This document shows positions 61,001-64,000 of a stretch of 64,000 nt of DNA, one piece after another. Source of the stretch: Parapristionchus giblindavisi (taxonomy: Eukaryota; Nematoda; Chromadorea; Rhabditida; Diplogasteridae). Position 1 is the stretch's first letter; every line of letters begins with the position of its first letter. The position numbers were made by a program, and so were the translations under genes. The DNA lies in NCBI GenBank assembly GCA_943737045.1, contig CALSFV010000232.1, forward strand, positions 682,001 to 746,000. Reading direction: 5' to 3'. Under the pieces are notes generated by a model. That model saw only the letters and a list, made by a program, of their open reading frames with translations. It had not been told where the DNA came from and did no database searches.

Positions 61001-64000
61001 TACCATTCTCGATTCGTCTTGGCGTTTTGTTTGTTGTCATCAACTTCTTCCATCCTTGTCGCATCTCTTCTATTGACTTCTTTGCCTTGATCACGCCTTT
61101 GCCATCGGTTATGGCTTCTATAAGTGTTGGAGCTTTATTACAAGTTAATGAGATTCAAACCATTCCCCAATTGCATCTCTTATTGTAAGGCCCTCTTCGT
61201 GCCACAGAATAACATCGCCCTCCTTCACCAATTATTTTATGCACTACTCAATATATTGTGGCGGTTGCTTTCTTCTTGTATTTTCTGTTGTTTTTTTTTT
61301 AACTCAAATTTTAGGTGCGACAAATGTCAATTAACGCCAATCAATATAATTGTGTAAAGGAGTGGCATGTATCTATGAGGAAAATCAATCAATTAAACGG
61401 TCAACCGAACAAACAAATTTCAATTCCCACGGTTTTCTATTTGCCAGCGTTTAACTTGTGATCTCTACGTGTCTTAGTGCTACATTTAGCAAACTCTTAT
61501 TTTGAAAAAGAGGTTGTTAAATATAGCATTGAGAAAAGGGATTGAGAAAACTGGTACTTAGGAGATATTGTATATTTGAATTTTATCGCGTATTTATATT
61601 TGAAGACTAACATTTGGGAGATGATTTATCGAGGAAAAATCTTACCGTAATCGTATTCCTTCTCGAAGTCGGTCAGTTCCCGTTTGTCGGAGCGCTGCTT
61701 ACGGTCCTCAGTGCCTTCAGTATCCTCAGTTCCAGGCGACTCCTTCGCGAATTCCTCGTATTCAATATCGTCGTTCTCAATTTGTTCAACAGTTAATATT
61801 ACCTGTCAGCATTGAATAAAACATTCATGTTCCATGATATTACCTACTTTTACATTTTTATGTGCATGCAAACCTATGTGTTATTGTGCTATAATTATTT
61901 GGATGATACCTACCTTATCACCTTTGGCTTCCTCAATCTGCTTACTGAACTTGGCTGCCCAATCTGATATGTCGGTTGACTGCTCGACTTGAACCTGCCA
62001 ATAACAATTAAAGAATAATTAAAGCGTACAATTTTTTTCCAAATTCTTGGTGCTCACCTCATTGTCATTGACAGCTGATGGAAGTGGTAGTTGAGCGTAT
62101 TTTTCGGTTGGTATCGAGACCGGCTCGAACGGGTTCGACGGACCAGGAACCAAAGTGGCTGAAGGAGACGGAGCGACGGTAGCAAACGGACTGCTCTTCA
62201 CTCCGTTAGGCTCAACAATGGTGGATGGACGAAAGATGGAGGACGATGTCTTTCCTAACAAGTTGGGATCCGACCATGAACCTGAAATGACGAATAAAAT
62301 GATACAATGACGGAAATAAAAGAAAAGAGATTAAAGGTGGAGACTCGCGAATGTTCATGCAGATCCCTCACATATCTCTTGCGCAAATGCCAAGTGATAT
62401 GCGAGAAGTTAGCACAACCATTCATCTATCCCATAGCGCAGTGGTAAACGTTCAGAGTCGTTACCCATTTGTCGCAAGTTCAAATCCTATTGCCGAATTT
62501 CCTCAATTTTCAAAAAGCACGCCTTTCCCTGCACGGGGCCTGATGGTTCATTCATGTTTCTAGCGATCAATAAGCGGAATCATCATAAAATAATTAGTGT
62601 ACGGTAGGTAGAATAACTTTTGCTACCTTTCTGTCTTGACAGTTTCTTTACGAAAATATTCGAGGGACTCCACCTTTAAGATCAAGAATGTGTAGTGTTG
62701 CATTTCTCTGCTGATACTAATCATGTTTGTTGCACTCGTTCAAACAGTGTCCACTCACCGGTGGAAGCAGGAGGTTGTTGGCAGGGAAGTTGATATCTGG
62801 GTGGGCATCTACTAGGTGGAGTTGCTCCACGACAGTAGTAGGGCACATACCGTGACAGGCAGCCTCCACAACACGGCGACTGCTGCATGGTGGGCGGGGC
62901 CGAAAGAGGTTGGGGGAACGATACTGAAATAATCATGAAAGCTTTCGTAATTATGCGTTCAAGCGAGTATTTTTTTTTGTCATTGTATTTTTTATGTTGT
63001 AAAACCATACTTAGTTTTGGTTAGTGTAGTGACATTTTTTGATTATACTATCTACCATTATGGTTTCCTGCACCATACTAGGTTGTAGACACACCCCGAG
63101 CTAATTTGAGACTTCGCTCTGGCAATACTCTATCGCTTTCGTTGTCTACGTGAGAATGTTGCCAGAGCCAGTAGTAAAATTATCTCGGGGTGCACATTTA
63201 AGTAAAGTATTCAATATTAATCGATACTCTTACCACTCTCTCCTCCCCTCACTGCAGTCGGATCCACTCCTCCGCTGGGAGCGGGACCACAGTAGCACTG
63301 AGACTGTTGAAGTAGAGTAGAGTAGATGGCTCGCTTCTTCCTGGATTTCAGCTCGTCCTTAAATTTGACTAATCAAGACTGTATTTAATTAATTTACTAC
63401 AAATCGATAATGTTTTGGTCACATACTGTTATCACTTGATGTAAAGTTTGAATATTCCTAACATAACCGTTGTTGAAATGTGAGTAGACCATTCAAAATT
63501 ACCCTCGAGATTATCCTAATATGAATAAACCGCACACCTTGACGACTCCCACTTTCTTCGAGGCGGATGAATTCTCTCTGATGGGAATCGAGTCGACGAT
63601 ATCTTCAAAGTCGAGTGTATTTGAGGATTCTGGATCTTCTGACGTCGACGAAGATTGTGAAGACGGTGAGGAATCTATCGACTTTCGTTTGTCTTTGATC
63701 GAAACTGGAGTGTTGTTGATGGTTACTGCAATGGCTTTAGTTTTGACTTTCTTTAATAATTTTATATTTTTTTATTCTTTTCAAAAATTTCTCGTCAATG
63801 AACGATGAAGTGCACATATACATTTCCTTCATATGGGTTAATCGGTTTCTATTCACATTGATTTGACACAAAAATCCAATCGATGCAAACTATGTTTCTT
63901 TACACAAATAAAAAAATATACATCCAGGCGGATCTCCGCTGATCTCGTACTCGTAAGCATCGAAAGGCTTTGATGCTGGTGGGGCAGTTGATGTTGATGG
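58034..64000 (-). CDS. VWA-domain protein with Pro/Cys-rich N part (5' end outside window)
   Basis: Twenty exons with matching phases: 64000-63922 (partial), 63746-63538, 63357-63234, 62923-62759, 62281-62058, 61994-61914, 61802-61646, 61117-61004, 60957-60839, 60637-60559, 60497-60409, 60320-60242, 60177-60107, 59977-59892, 59739-59655, 59567-59496, 59163-59023, 58792-58694, 58351-58267, 58203-58034. This gives 775 residues in the window. N part: Ser/Lys-rich, then SRKKRAIYS, a Cys/Pro-rich stretch (CCGGCLSRYVPYYC, CPPRYQLPC) and a Pro/Ser segment. Middle: charged helical segments (EEFAKES, KKSIEEMRQGWKKL). C part: a VWA-like fold starting VDIVFLIDDTSTL, where the metal-site DxSxS reads DDTST, then SRIAIIAVSPGG, LVLAVNLLTQAM and RKAVIVVSGR, ending CPWNKTL. 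Adhesion or protein binding is likely; the family is not identified. Introns hold MITEs, a tRNA-core element and GATCAAA repeats. Confidence 0.82.
59193..59262. mobile_element. CTCTCCGC hairpin MITE in a VWA-gene intron
   Basis: TATCTCTCCGCTCTGGTCAC pairs with GATGTCAGAACGGAAATTGA, with TCTCTCACTTTCTGTGTCTT between. Confidence 0.7.
60715..60800. mobile_element. CTCTCCGC hairpin MITE in a VWA-gene intron
   Basis: TTTACTCTCCGCTTTAACAA, then CTCGTAGACAAAGAAAGCGAG, then CGTTAGAGCGGAGAGTTTTT. Confidence 0.75.
60962..60998. repeat. GATCAAA repeats in a VWA-gene intron
   Basis: Five AGATCAAA-type units fill almost all of the 46-base intron between the exons at 60957 and 61004. Confidence 0.85.
61118..61645. 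other. Intron of the VWA gene without recognised features
   Basis: AT-rich; a plus-strand open frame (61124-61357) is low-complexity and lies opposite the intron. Confidence 0.5.
62331..62680 (+). mobile_element. TTAA-flanked element with tRNA-like core, in a VWA-gene intron
   Basis: Left TTAAAGGTGGAGACTCGCGA, right TTCGAGGGACTCCACCTTTAA. The core has an A box TAGCGCAGTGG (62434-62444, exact consensus) and a partly decayed B box AGTTCAAATCC (62477-62487). The tail matches the copies at 2590-2935 and 3998-4345. Confidence 0.82.
63090..63205. mobile_element. CACACCCC hairpin MITE in a VWA-gene intron
   Basis: GACACACCCCGAGCTAATTT, then ACTTCGCTCTGGCAATACTC, then ATGTTGCCAGAGCCAGTAGT and CTCGGGGTGCACATTTAA. 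Nearly full length; the right TTAA is intact. Confidence 0.78.

Overview
The window looks like nuclear DNA from a nematode. Genes are cut into many short exons (about 45-250 bases) by introns that mostly end in TTTTCAG or TTTNAG. There is a probable trans-splice acceptor (TTTCAG then ACGATG) at 48900. Protein content fits: a FAX-1/PNR-type nuclear receptor, a divergent PP1-type phosphatase, and small secreted proteins. The very short exons and abundant small repeats suggest a diplogastrid such as a Pristionchus relative, but that placement is inference.

Layout. Bases 1-20,150 hold no gene I can support: TTAA-flanked hairpin elements, a 2.2-kb near-perfect palindrome (6991-9215), a decayed mariner (9445-11028), a long AAT microsatellite, pyrimidine and purine tracts, and a 1.5-kb inverted-repeat element (16016-17528). 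Bases 20,166-25,530 (+) carry a complete 14-exon fax-1-like gene. Bases 26-31.9 kb hold a small secreted peptide-precursor gene (-), broken tandem copies of the fax-1 3' end and of that precursor, and a Tc1/mariner-type (maT-like) element interrupted by an LTR remnant. Bases 32-46 kb are repeat-rich: two large inverted-repeat elements (32316-35336 and 39002-41788, the latter enclosing an ORF), a truncated RACK1-like copy, and a 17-bp minisatellite. Bases 47-64 kb are gene-dense: a second copy of the peptide precursor (-), a crystallin-like secreted protein (+), a PP1-type phosphatase (+), a 111-residue secreted protein (+), and most of a VWA-domain protein (-) whose 5' end lies outside the window.

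No operon is evident. The genes read as independent units in a transposon-shaped region. The most unusual items are the C2H2/GWAL-type ORF between 0.9-1.0-kb inverted arms, TTAA-flanked elements that enclose a tRNA-like Pol III core, and the duplicated precursors ending in a cationic Phe-rich Gly-terminated tail. Exon models were built by hand from splice signals and reading-frame continuity; no database search was possible, so family names are from recognition only.
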